From CAYMDP01 sp964389375 (GTDB taxonomy: Bacteria > Bdellovibrionota > Bdellovibrionia > Bdellovibrionales > UBA1609): 47,683 nucleotides of DNA. Under the pieces are notes generated by a model. The model had not been told where the DNA came from. It was given only the letters and a program-made list of their open reading frames with translations, and searched no databases. This document shows positions 33,357 through 40,813 of this stretch, one piece after another (the stretch's first letter is position 1; every line of letters starts with the position of its first letter). Made by a program: the position numbers and the translations under genes. The DNA lies in NCBI GenBank assembly GCA_964389375.1, contig CAYMDP010000022.1, positions 1 through 47,683 of the forward strand, written 5' to 3'.

Positions 33357-34166
33357 TCAATAGGGATCGACAATGACAAATCGCCCGTCGGTCGTCACGA
33401 TCACATCGTCACGCATAGGAAAATTTTTTCCCCTCTCACCAGTCTCTACATCATAATACGCAAGATAAGGCACACCGGACCAAGAGCGCTCCCTGACCCT
33501 ATCGACAACGCTGTAGCCCGCCCCTTTAAAGGCTTTTATCGCAGCCTTTAAGCGTTTTTGCTGAACTGCCCAGACATGTGCAAGTGCCGGATCTTGCTCG
33601 ACCAGAGGGGGCCCCAATCCAAAGATGTTCGGGTTTAAAAAGTCTTCCGGCGGATTCAAGTGCCGAAGCGAATCAAGGGTCAAATTTCTTAAGGCAACTC
33701 CCTCTACGAAGGGATAAACAATGTAGTCAAAACCAACTTCTAAAGGCATAAGAATATCGAAAAGCGGAAGAAGGTCGAGCGTTTTAAAAACATCATAGAC
33801 CCTTGCCTGAACCCGAAGAGTCTGCTGAAGTTCCATCACATCTTCTCTTTTAAAGTACTTTACCGCGACGATCTCGGGAGCCGTGGCTCCTGCTAAAATC
33901 CGGCTTTCAATATGCCAGATCGAAGCCCCTGTTTCGCCAAGAATATACTTGGGATTCCGTGGAGTCAGCTGATCTTGTTCTGCCTTCAAACGACTTAAGG
34001 AAAACTTTGGGACGACTTTAAGGTCAAAATTTTCAATGCGGCCCCATTTTAGGACCTGACTTTTTTCTAGCAAGGTCGTTTCACAGACCTTTATTGAGGG
34101 CTCAAGACTGGAGGCCCCAGACAGGGAGGCATAAAAACTTACAAAAATTAAAAATAAAAATCTCAT
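33357..34166 (-). CDS. Exported protein with a protein-kinase-like pattern
   Basis: A 269-residue protein with signal peptide MRFLFLIFVSFYASLSGASS. The mature part shows the order of elements of a kinase-like fold: a glycine-containing loop LGETGASIWHIES (about 77-89), a strand EIVAVKYFKRE with K103 as a possible beta-3 lysine, and a hinge-like DYIVYPFVEG (148-156). A DDVIVTTDGRFVIVDPY end follows, where DPY takes the place of D-F-G, but no canonical H-R-D-x4-N is seen. Activity is unproven. A longer GTG start at 34247 would hide the signal peptide. It converges with menG with 7 bases between. Confidence 0.6.
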   Translation of the reverse strand: MRFLFLIFVSFYASLSGASSLEPSIKVCETTLLEKSQVLKWGRIENFDLKVVPKFSLSRLKAEQDQLTPRNPKYILGETGASIWHIESRILAGATAPEIVAVKYFKREDVMELQQTLRVQARVYDVFKTLDLLPLFDILMPLEVGFDYIVYPFVEGVALRNLTLDSLRHLNPPEDFLNPNIFGLGPPLVEQDPALAHVWAVQQKRLKAAIKAFKGAGYSVVDRVRERSWSGVPYLAYYDVETGERGKNFPMRDDVIVTTDGRFVIVDPY

Positions 34167-34344
34167 CAACAAGGGACTAGCAATTCCGGTGCCGAGGTCT
34201 TTGGTGAATAGATTAATCCCTGTCCGTTTTAAGCCCGGAATTGTCACTTTGTCTAAATCATTACAGGCGAATTAATTTTATAGTTTTGCTAATTTACCAC
34301 CTCGTCCTTCAAATCACGTAAATGATGATCTTAGGAGACTGCCT

Positions 34345-36315
34345 GTGCGTAAACTGATCTTGCTTCTACTGACATCCGTTTCGATCCAAGCAAAATCCGA
34401 AGTTCTAATCTCAGTCCAAGATCTTTCAGACCAGCCCACTTGGGGCAAAGAAGCCTGTGAACTGATGCATGCTGCAATTTTAAGTGTTGCGGACGAGCGG
34501 GTGAGTTGTTTTTTAATTTCTCCAAAGACCTTCAGTGACGAGAGAATTCGTCAGGTTCAAAGTCAAAATACATTTCACACCCACCTTCGAATTTTTCGCG
34601 ACAAGGAAAGTCAGATTCAAATCGACACCCATCAATGGATTCGGGATGACGAGATGGACTTCGTAGATTCATCCTTTCTAATCAGTGCAAAGACAGGAGA
34701 AGAACAAAAAAGAAACTTGGCCCTATTTGCTAGAAACTGGGCAAGTTATCGTATCGCTCGCTTTCACTATAAAGCCGACACCCTGATGGCGGCGATTCAA
34801 GAGTCCAAAGAGCTAAAGCTAAACGAAAAAAATCAAATCGTTGATAGTCACACTCTAGACCTAGTAACTTACAAGCAGGCTTACGCAATTTACGCCTCAG
34901 AGAATGACCGCCAAAAGAACTACTTAAGAACGACCCTACAAATCTCGGCCGCTCTTGGTTTTGGAACTTATCTTTATTACAAGAACCTGGCTTCCATGAG
35001 GAAGGACCATGACTATAAAGATTTTTGGGACGGGACAAAAAATAAGCTTAATGGGTCTGCCATTCGGGAAGACGACAACAACAGTTTTGCAAATCTTGGG
35101 CATCCTTTTGCCGGGGTCGTTTATCATCACATCGCCCGAAGCAATGGTCTTAGTTTTATTGAGGCTTCATTAGCCACCTTTACGGCTTCTGCCGCCTGGG
35201 AATTTTTAGAGTATAAGGAAGTCTTTAGTATCCCCGATCAGATCCTGACGGGTTGGTCAGGCGCAGTCATCGGAGAAGTTTTTTACCAAATTTCTAGAGC
35301 GCTTAAAAATAAGTCTAGAACGACTCTTGGTAAAGCTTTGGCAACGGCTTTTGATCCAATCGGTGCCTTTAATCGAAAAGTAAACTCATGGATGGGGCAA
35401 AGATCAAAGGACATTGAGTATGGAGGCCTCGATCTTAGCCAGTGGGCGCAATTTGATTTTTCTTTGCTTATGGGAAAACAATCCTTTCAAAACGCCCAGA
35501 GTGAAGACTACAAAGGAATCGAAATGAAAGGCCTTGTTTTAAATATTGCGGACTGGGATCGGCCCGGAAAAACACGTAAACTTCTTTTCGACTCACCCGT
35601 CTCAGAGTTTCAGTTTACCTATACAAAAAGTCGACTTGGGGCTGAAGATTTTAAATTTTTAGCAGAAGCAGTACTGGCTGCTGTTTACGCCAAAGATCGA
35701 ACCGAAGAGGATGGTTACGAGTACCTGATTGGACTCAGCAGTGGCTTTGATTGGGATCAAAAGCGCTCAACTCCATTTATGTTTGAAGATTCGACCGAAG
35801 AACACAAAGACTTAATGGCTCGGACGCACGTCATTGGTGGAACAGTGAAAGCAGTTGGTCTTTTTAAAGGAATTCGTTTTACATTGGACCTCAAAGTCCA
35901 CGCAGACTACGTTCTGGTTTCGTCTTATGCCCTCGAACAACTCGAGGCCGCTGAGGGAGATCGGGAGGGATTACTTTCGGTCGTGAAGAAGCGGGGTTAT
36001 TATTACGGCACGGGTTGGAGCCAAGACATCGAAGTCGCAGCTGAGTACCGTGGTTGGGAAGTTGGCTTGCAGTATAGCCAAACTCGGGTCAAGAACTCGG
36101 GATTTCCACACCGCGCGGAAGAGCAGGTGACCAAGGATTACGGCTATTCCGACATCCGGTCCATCAGTCGATTTTTTACTCGAAAAATGATGGCTAAAGA
36201 CTGGAAGTTTGAGGTCGCGTTGGTGAAAATCACACGAGCTGGAAATATCTCGAATCTCTACATGAAAAAGACGACGGAATATCGTAAAGAATTCCGATTA
36301 ACCTATATCTACTAG
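34345..36315 (+). CDS. DUF3943-containing exported protein, outer-membrane candidate
   Basis: A 656-residue protein with GTG start behind TTAGGAG and a signal peptide (MRKLILLLLTSVSIQA). The central part (about 250-320) has a DUF3943-like pattern: NLGHPFAGVVYHHIARSNGL, then AAWEFLEYKEVFSIPDQILT and WSGAVIGEVFYQ. The C-terminal half is rich in alternating aromatic strands (EVGLQYSQTRVKN, YRKEFRLTYIY) and ends with an aromatic residue, as in outer-membrane beta-barrels. Function is unknown. It stands alone between the kinase-like gene and aroC. Confidence 0.75.
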   Translation: MRKLILLLLTSVSIQAKSEVLISVQDLSDQPTWGKEACELMHAAILSVADERVSCFLISPKTFSDERIRQVQSQNTFHTHLRIFRDKESQIQIDTHQWIRDDEMDFVDSSFLISAKTGEEQKRNLALFARNWASYRIARFHYKADTLMAAIQESKELKLNEKNQIVDSHTLDLVTYKQAYAIYASENDRQKNYLRTTLQISAALGFGTYLYYKNLASMRKDHDYKDFWDGTKNKLNGSAIREDDNNSFANLGHPFAGVVYHHIARSNGLSFIEASLATFTASAAWEFLEYKEVFSIPDQILTGWSGAVIGEVFYQISRALKNKSRTTLGKALATAFDPIGAFNRKVNSWMGQRSKDIEYGGLDLSQWAQFDFSLLMGKQSFQNAQSEDYKGIEMKGLVLNIADWDRPGKTRKLLFDSPVSEFQFTYTKSRLGAEDFKFLAEAVLAAVYAKDRTEEDGYEYLIGLSSGFDWDQKRSTPFMFEDSTEEHKDLMARTHVIGGTVKAVGLFKGIRFTLDLKVHADYVLVSSYALEQLEAAEGDREGLLSVVKKRGYYYGTGWSQDIEVAAEYRGWEVGLQYSQTRVKNSGFPHRAEEQVTKDYGYSDIRSISRFFTRKMMAKDWKFEVALVKITRAGNISNLYMKKTTEYRKEFRLTYIY

Positions 36316-36421
36316 AAGGGTCCCCCACTCACCAGGCTGCGCCAGCTTCTCTTGCTTGTGGCAAATGATCGTTTTAGACGTCGAGGGCAGCATCATTTTA
36401 TTCCAAAAGCTTGATTCTGCT

Positions 36422-36442
36422 AGCCTTCTTTTAAAGGAGGCT
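36422..36442 (+). promoter_or_regulatory. Hairpin carrying the only strong SD before aroC
   Basis: AGCCTTC (36422-36428) pairs with GGAGGCT (36436-36442) with one G-U pair, across a 7-base loop. The GGAGG in its right arm is 18 bases from the aroC ATG at 36459, too far for a normal ribosome binding site. An in-frame TAA between them excludes an earlier start. Confidence 0.4.
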
Positions 36443-36458
36443 TTAAAGATTTAACTGT

Positions 36459-37484
36459 ATGAGTGCAAATACCTTTGGACATCTTTTTAAAATGCATAGC
36501 TTCGGAGAAAGCCACGGCCCCGCCCTTGGGGTGGTTATCGATGGCTGTCCTGCGGGAATTGATTTTGACCATCAGCTTTTAGAAACAAACTTAGAGCGTC
36601 GACGTCCAGGACAAAGTTTTATTGTCTCTGGAAGAAATGAAACAGATCAATACGAAATATTGAGTGGCGTGTTTGAAGGAAAAACCCTTGGGACCCCCTT
36701 GACCATGATCGTACGAAATCAGGATGCGCGCTCTCAGGACTATGAGGGGATTAAGACTGAATTCCGAAAAGGTCACGCCGATGATTTGTGGAAAGAAAAA
36801 TTTGGAGTGGTCGATCATCGCGGAGGAGGTCGGGCCTCTGGGCGAGAAACACTTAGTCGAGTCCTCGCAGGTTCCGTCGCAGAAATGTTTTTAAAGAAAG
36901 TTTGTCCTGAACTTCAGCTTTGCGCGTGGACCAATTCGATCGGACAAATTGTTAGCACTGCTGAAGCTATACATTCGGCAGACTTAAAAAAATTGAAGTT
37001 GTCGGCTGAAGATTCTCTTGTGCGTTGTCCGGATCAACAGACTTCAGAAAAAATGATTTCTCTCCTAGAAAATGCAAAAGTGGAAGGTCAAAGCTACGGC
37101 GGTAGGGCCATTGTTGAAATCGAAGGACTTCCAAAGGCTTTGGGTCAGCCCGTGTTTCATAAACTAAAAAGTGATTTTGCTGCGGCCTTTATGTCTCTTG
37201 GTGCGACTTCCGGATTTGAAATTGGTGAAGGTCAGTCGGCCGCAGGTCAGGCAGGGGTTGAATTTCACCAGGGCAGTCCTTACGGAGGAATTCGTGGAGG
37301 ACTTTCGACGGGAGAGAGAATCTCGATGAAAGTATCATTTAAACCGACCTCTTCCGTTTTAGATGTGGCAAAAAAAGGGCGTCATGATCCTTGCATAGTC
37401 CCACGAGCAATCCCTGTTTTAGAAGCGATGACTTATCTGGTTCTTGCGGATCATGTTTTATGGTCAAGATTAGATCGCGCTTAA
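36459..37484 (+). CDS. aroC: Chorismate synthase
   Basis: FMN-dependent enzyme that converts EPSP to chorismate, the branch point for aromatic compounds and menaquinone. Signatures: FKMHSFGESHGPALGVVIDG, ERRRPGQSFIVSGRNETD, HRGGGRASGRETLSRVLAG and GIRGGLSTGERI, with KKGRHDPCIVPRAIPVLEA near the end. The 341-residue length is typical. It reads toward the aroK-aroD-aroE fusion gene, and their junction holds a short tandem repeat. Confidence 0.95.
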   Translation: MSANTFGHLFKMHSFGESHGPALGVVIDGCPAGIDFDHQLLETNLERRRPGQSFIVSGRNETDQYEILSGVFEGKTLGTPLTMIVRNQDARSQDYEGIKTEFRKGHADDLWKEKFGVVDHRGGGRASGRETLSRVLAGSVAEMFLKKVCPELQLCAWTNSIGQIVSTAEAIHSADLKKLKLSAEDSLVRCPDQQTSEKMISLLENAKVEGQSYGGRAIVEIEGLPKALGQPVFHKLKSDFAAAFMSLGATSGFEIGEGQSAAGQAGVEFHQGSPYGGIRGGLSTGERISMKVSFKPTSSVLDVAKKGRHDPCIVPRAIPVLEAMTYLVLADHVLWSRLDRA

Positions 37485-37534
37485 TTTCATTCACTTTGAT
37501 CCAATAAACTCAGAGGATGAATTCTTGATCGTCT

Positions 37535-37594
37535 TAGTTCAATATTAGGATCAATATCAGGTTCGATATTAAGTTAAGTATTAAGATCAATATT
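37535..37594. repeat. Five-unit 12-bp degenerate tandem repeat across the stop of the aroKDE fusion
   Basis: On the minus strand the units are AATATTGATCTT, AATACTTAACTT, AATATCGAACCT, GATATTGATCCT and AATATTGAACTA. The first and part of the second encode the last residues of the fusion protein (NIDLNT), and the stop codon TAA lies in the second unit. Read on in frame, the rest would encode NIEP-DIDP-NIEL. Confidence 0.8.
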
Positions 37595-39451
37595 CTGAAG
37601 GTATTTAGTCCATACTTCTCGCTGGGCCGTCGCTTGAGCTTTAAACATAACTTCGCCTGAAATATATTTTGCTTTATATTCTAAAGCGACCGCTCGTCCG
37701 GGCGAGTTTTCGGTGTAATTGAGATCTAGGATTGTATGAATTTTCCAGCTCTTGGGGGGATACTGAATCGAATCTGCGAGATTCGCTCCGACAGCCCAAA
37801 CCAAAACCTCAGGTTGAAAGTCAGACTCTGAGCCCAACTGTGAATCCACCTCCGTACCCGATGGATCGATCAAACCACTGCGGGCAGAATAAAACTGAGC
37901 CTTCGGAAGTAAAGATCTCAACATCTCTTTTGTTCCCCCGCCGCCCCAAACAGCTATTGCGGAGCTAAGATAGGGCGCCAGCAAAGCCTTGGCTCCCTCA
38001 ATATCTGTGTTATGCCCCTCAATCTTGTCTTTCAACACAAGCGTATTCACCGCCCGAAATTGTTTCGCTCCCCCCGAAGTCTTCTGACAAAGGTGAAAGG
38101 CGACTTCTTTTAAAGGTGAGGTCACTGCCGCAAAACGCAGCCCTAAGTTTTTCAATACTTCTAAAGTACCTTGATTAAATTCTTCTTTCGAAATTTGAAT
38201 ACGGACAACTGGCAAACCAAATTTTTTAAAAAAACCTTTGTGCTCTTCTGGCGTCCAACTATGCAAAACCGGATCCCCAAGGACGGCAGCAAAACCCTTG
38301 TCGACCCAATACTGCAAATTTGACTCCGCAATCAGAGGCTGATCCAAGCCCGTCCCTTCAGATTCACGAATAAAATTTAAATGCATCGAAGGACCGAAAA
38401 TCTGTCGGTACCAAAGCCAGCGACCCTCTTCTGAGCGTGGCAAAAAACTACGATTATCTTTATCCTCAAGCCACCACTGATGTCCTAAGTTTAGTTCGGA
38501 AAAAGTATCCACCTTTGGGGCCAATTTTAAATGATCCCCAGCTTTACGAAATTCAGATCCTTCAAAGGACTGGATCGTAAGACTTAAGGAGGTGCTGCTT
38601 TCGTGTTTAGAAAAAATATTTTCATAACTCGACTTTTGATTCAGCTCGCTGGCCATGTCCATTTCACAATCTAAATCGACAACTTCAGCCTGATCCCACA
38701 AAGAATTCGGACGAAAACTTAGCAAAAGATTTTCCTTAGGCACACATTCAAGGACCCACTGAAGCTGTTCTAAAGAGATCAGATCACTGCGAACCTCAAA
38801 AAACTTGAAGCCCCAAAGGAGTCGTTTTTGTACGAAGGCCGTAAATCCTTCTTTTGATTTAAAGTTCTCTGGCAGAAAGCTTAAAGACCCTCTTGTTTTA
38901 AATCCAGTTGGAGCCGACAGATGCATCGATTCACTCTTGGTGAAAAAAATCAAATTTTCTGCAGAGGACAATTCTGTCTGCCCTTCAATTAAAAAGAGTT
39001 GCTCATGACAAAGTTCGCGAAAACGCTTTTGCCTAGAGCTAAAGCGGCTATGGTATTCTTGAAGCGGATTCATCTTGTGATCAAGCCGCGGGCGATCTAA
39101 AAAAATTCTTCCATCTTCATCAGTTCTTCTGCGAACCCAGATGACTCGAGCCCCTTGAGGCAGACCTGCAAATTGATCGGACTCCAAAAAACCTGCGCCC
39201 AAGGCACAAATCCAAGGCTGGTTTTTATTCTCTTCAAGGCACTTTAAAAAAACATCCTGTTCAATTTTTCGAAATGCGGCCTCTCCTAAATTGCTAAAAA
39301 GATCTGAGATGCTTTGCGATTGTCGAATTTCGATCTCTCGGTCTAAATCTATAAATTTCGGCTTAGGAAGTTCTTCAGGCCAGTTCTGCTGAAGACGTTT
39401 AAGAAGGCTACTTTTTCCAACCCCACGGTGACCAATCAGCAAACTGAGCAT
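37574..39451 (-). CDS. Trifunctional-type fusion: shikimate kinase, dehydroquinate dehydratase-like, shikimate dehydrogenase
   Basis: A 625-residue protein of three domains. Residues 1-170 are shikimate kinase: Walker A GHRGVGKSSL (7-16), FIDLDREIE (33-41), ALGAGF (83-88), and lid LDRPRL. Residues about 205-375 match type I dehydroquinate dehydratase (AroD): FFEVRSDLIS, LLLSFRPNS, HLKLAPKVDTFSEL with the Schiff-base lysine position K309, GRWLWYRQIFGPSMHLNF and TGLDQP. The catalytic histidine motif (S-Y-H-D-F in AroD) reads LTIQSF. Residues about 385-620 are shikimate dehydrogenase (AroE): GDPVLHSWTPEEHK, VTSPLKE (K448), AVNTLV, GHNTDIEGA (D483) and GGGGTKEM. It lies downstream of aroB-aroA. 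The kinase and dehydrogenase parts look active; the middle part is doubtful. Confidence 0.9.
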   Translation of the reverse strand: MLSLLIGHRGVGKSSLLKRLQQNWPEELPKPKFIDLDREIEIRQSQSISDLFSNLGEAAFRKIEQDVFLKCLEENKNQPWICALGAGFLESDQFAGLPQGARVIWVRRRTDEDGRIFLDRPRLDHKMNPLQEYHSRFSSRQKRFRELCHEQLFLIEGQTELSSAENLIFFTKSESMHLSAPTGFKTRGSLSFLPENFKSKEGFTAFVQKRLLWGFKFFEVRSDLISLEQLQWVLECVPKENLLLSFRPNSLWDQAEVVDLDCEMDMASELNQKSSYENIFSKHESSTSLSLTIQSFEGSEFRKAGDHLKLAPKVDTFSELNLGHQWWLEDKDNRSFLPRSEEGRWLWYRQIFGPSMHLNFIRESEGTGLDQPLIAESNLQYWVDKGFAAVLGDPVLHSWTPEEHKGFFKKFGLPVVRIQISKEEFNQGTLEVLKNLGLRFAAVTSPLKEVAFHLCQKTSGGAKQFRAVNTLVLKDKIEGHNTDIEGAKALLAPYLSSAIAVWGGGGTKEMLRSLLPKAQFYSARSGLIDPSGTEVDSQLGSESDFQPEVLVWAVGANLADSIQYPPKSWKIHTILDLNYTENSPGRAVALEYKAKYISGEVMFKAQATAQREVWTKYLQNIDLNT

Positions 39452-39506
39452 CTAAAGCCCCAACTCAACAATAGCTTTACCTGCAAAGATCCCTCTAAGC
39501 AGTCCG

Positions 39507-39635
39507 CAAAAAATTCCCATTTTAATAAGTGTCCGCCGAAGACTAGTTTCGCAGCTGGGTCTTCGGCAAAGCCGAAGACCCAGCGAGAATGTCCGACGGC
39601 TGAGGCGGAGCACTTATTAAAATGGGAATTTTTTT
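39507..39635. repeat. Nested long inverted repeat between aroA and the aroKDE fusion
   Basis: The outer arms (39508-39537 and 39604-39634) start AAAAAATTCCCATTTTAATA and pair over about 30 bases with one bulged G. Inside, GCTGGGTCTTCGGC (39554-39567) pairs perfectly with GCCGAAGACCCAGC (39571-39584) around AAA. Together they form a stem, an internal junction and a 14-bp hairpin. The right arm ends three bases before the aroA stop codon. It could end or attenuate transcription between aroA and the fusion gene, or be a mobile miniature element. Confidence 0.85.
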
Positions 39636-39637
39636 GG

Positions 39638-40813
39638 CTAGACACCAAGAATGGTCCAAAATTCAGGAAAACTTTTTTGAACAACATCCGGGGTCTGGAC
39701 TCGAATTGGAAAACCTGCTTTTTTTAAAACTCCGGCAGCCATGGCCATACGATGATCTTGATCCGGGTCAAATTCTATGTCTCGATCAAAAGAAAACTTA
39801 GATTCGGTCTCTCCATGAATGACTAAGCCATCCTCCAGAACTTCGACTTCTCGCCCAATCAATTCTAAGAGCTGCGCTGTTTTTTTAATCCGCTGAGATT
39901 CCTTAAAGGCCAATTGAGTCGCACCGTAAAGACGACTTCTGCCTGGGGTCAGAGCGCAAAGAGCTGCAAGACAAGGAAATAAATCCGGGCAATCCGCTAA
40001 ATTTACATCAAGGGCTTTTCTACGGACGGATCTGGATACGCTAAGACGTCCCTCTTTCAGGTTATAGGGAACATTCATTTGGCCCAATATTTCTAAAAAC
40101 TTCCGATCCGGTTGAAGGCTTTGTTCTGGAAAATTTAAGATCGTCGCACTTCCAGAGATCGCCGCCACACATGCTAGCGCAAAAACAGAACTTAAATCAC
40201 ACTCGACATGAACCTCGGAGGTGGAAATCTTTTGATGCGGAAAAACTCTTAAACCCTCAGCCCAGGGTTCAAACTTCATTCCCAGTTGCTCTAAAAGTCC
40301 AAGCGTCATATCCCAATACCCGCGGGAGACCATAGTTTTGCGAATTGAAACAAACAAAGCCTGAGGGAGCTCCCAACTGCTGAGCATTAAAGCCGAGGCA
40401 AATTGGCTGGAGTGCTCGCCCTGAACATGAATGGCATCCCCCGAAGGTTTCCATCCCCAGGACCTTATGGTCATTGATCTATGATCCATTTTTACTTCGC
40501 AACCCAGCTGTCTTAACAAAGACAAAAGTCCCTCTTGGGGTCTAGAAAAAAGCCTTTCGCTGCCTTGTAGATAAAACTCTCCCGCCGAACGAGCGGATCT
40601 TAAAGCTAAAAAGCGCAAGACAGTTCCCGCGTGACCACACTCAATAGCTCGGCCATCCTGAAAGGCCCGAAGACCTTTCTCCATCAAAAGGACATCATCG
40701 CTTTGAGATTCGCCGTGGACTTGTAGATCTGGAAAAAAGCTTTTCACAACAAGAGCACGATTTAAAAGTGACTTTGAAGATCCAACTTTTCCAACGAAAG
40801 TCCAATCCTTCAC
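39638..40813 (-). CDS. aroA: 3-Phosphoshikimate 1-carboxyvinyltransferase (EPSP synthase)
   Basis: Transfers enolpyruvyl from PEP to shikimate-3-phosphate. Motifs, slightly diverged: GKVGSSKSLLNRALVV (S-K pair), CGHAGTVLRFLAL (in place of N-A-G-T-A-M-R), SSQFASALML, DCPDLFPCLAAL (catalytic Asp), KESQRIKKT (E-S-x-R-I), DHRMAMA and QKSFPEFW. The frame opens at GTG 40822, but GTG 40813 overlaps the aroB stop (GTGA) and has AGGGGTGG at proper distance, so I prefer it (391 residues). It is the second gene of aroB-aroA-aroKDE. The N-A-G-T variation leaves glyphosate sensitivity unpredictable. Confidence 0.92.
   Translation of the reverse strand: MKDWTFVGKVGSSKSLLNRALVVKSFFPDLQVHGESQSDDVLLMEKGLRAFQDGRAIECGHAGTVLRFLALRSARSAGEFYLQGSERLFSRPQEGLLSLLRQLGCEVKMDHRSMTIRSWGWKPSGDAIHVQGEHSSQFASALMLSSWELPQALFVSIRKTMVSRGYWDMTLGLLEQLGMKFEPWAEGLRVFPHQKISTSEVHVECDLSSVFALACVAAISGSATILNFPEQSLQPDRKFLEILGQMNVPYNLKEGRLSVSRSVRRKALDVNLADCPDLFPCLAALCALTPGRSRLYGATQLAFKESQRIKKTAQLLELIGREVEVLEDGLVIHGETESKFSFDRDIEFDPDQDHRMAMAAGVLKKAGFPIRVQTPDVVQKSFPEFWTILGV

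Noticed and set aside
39428..39727. Open frames on both strands across the aroA/aroKDE gap
   Set aside because: They lie over the long inverted repeat and show mirrored peptide pieces caused by the palindrome; no ribosome binding site or family match.
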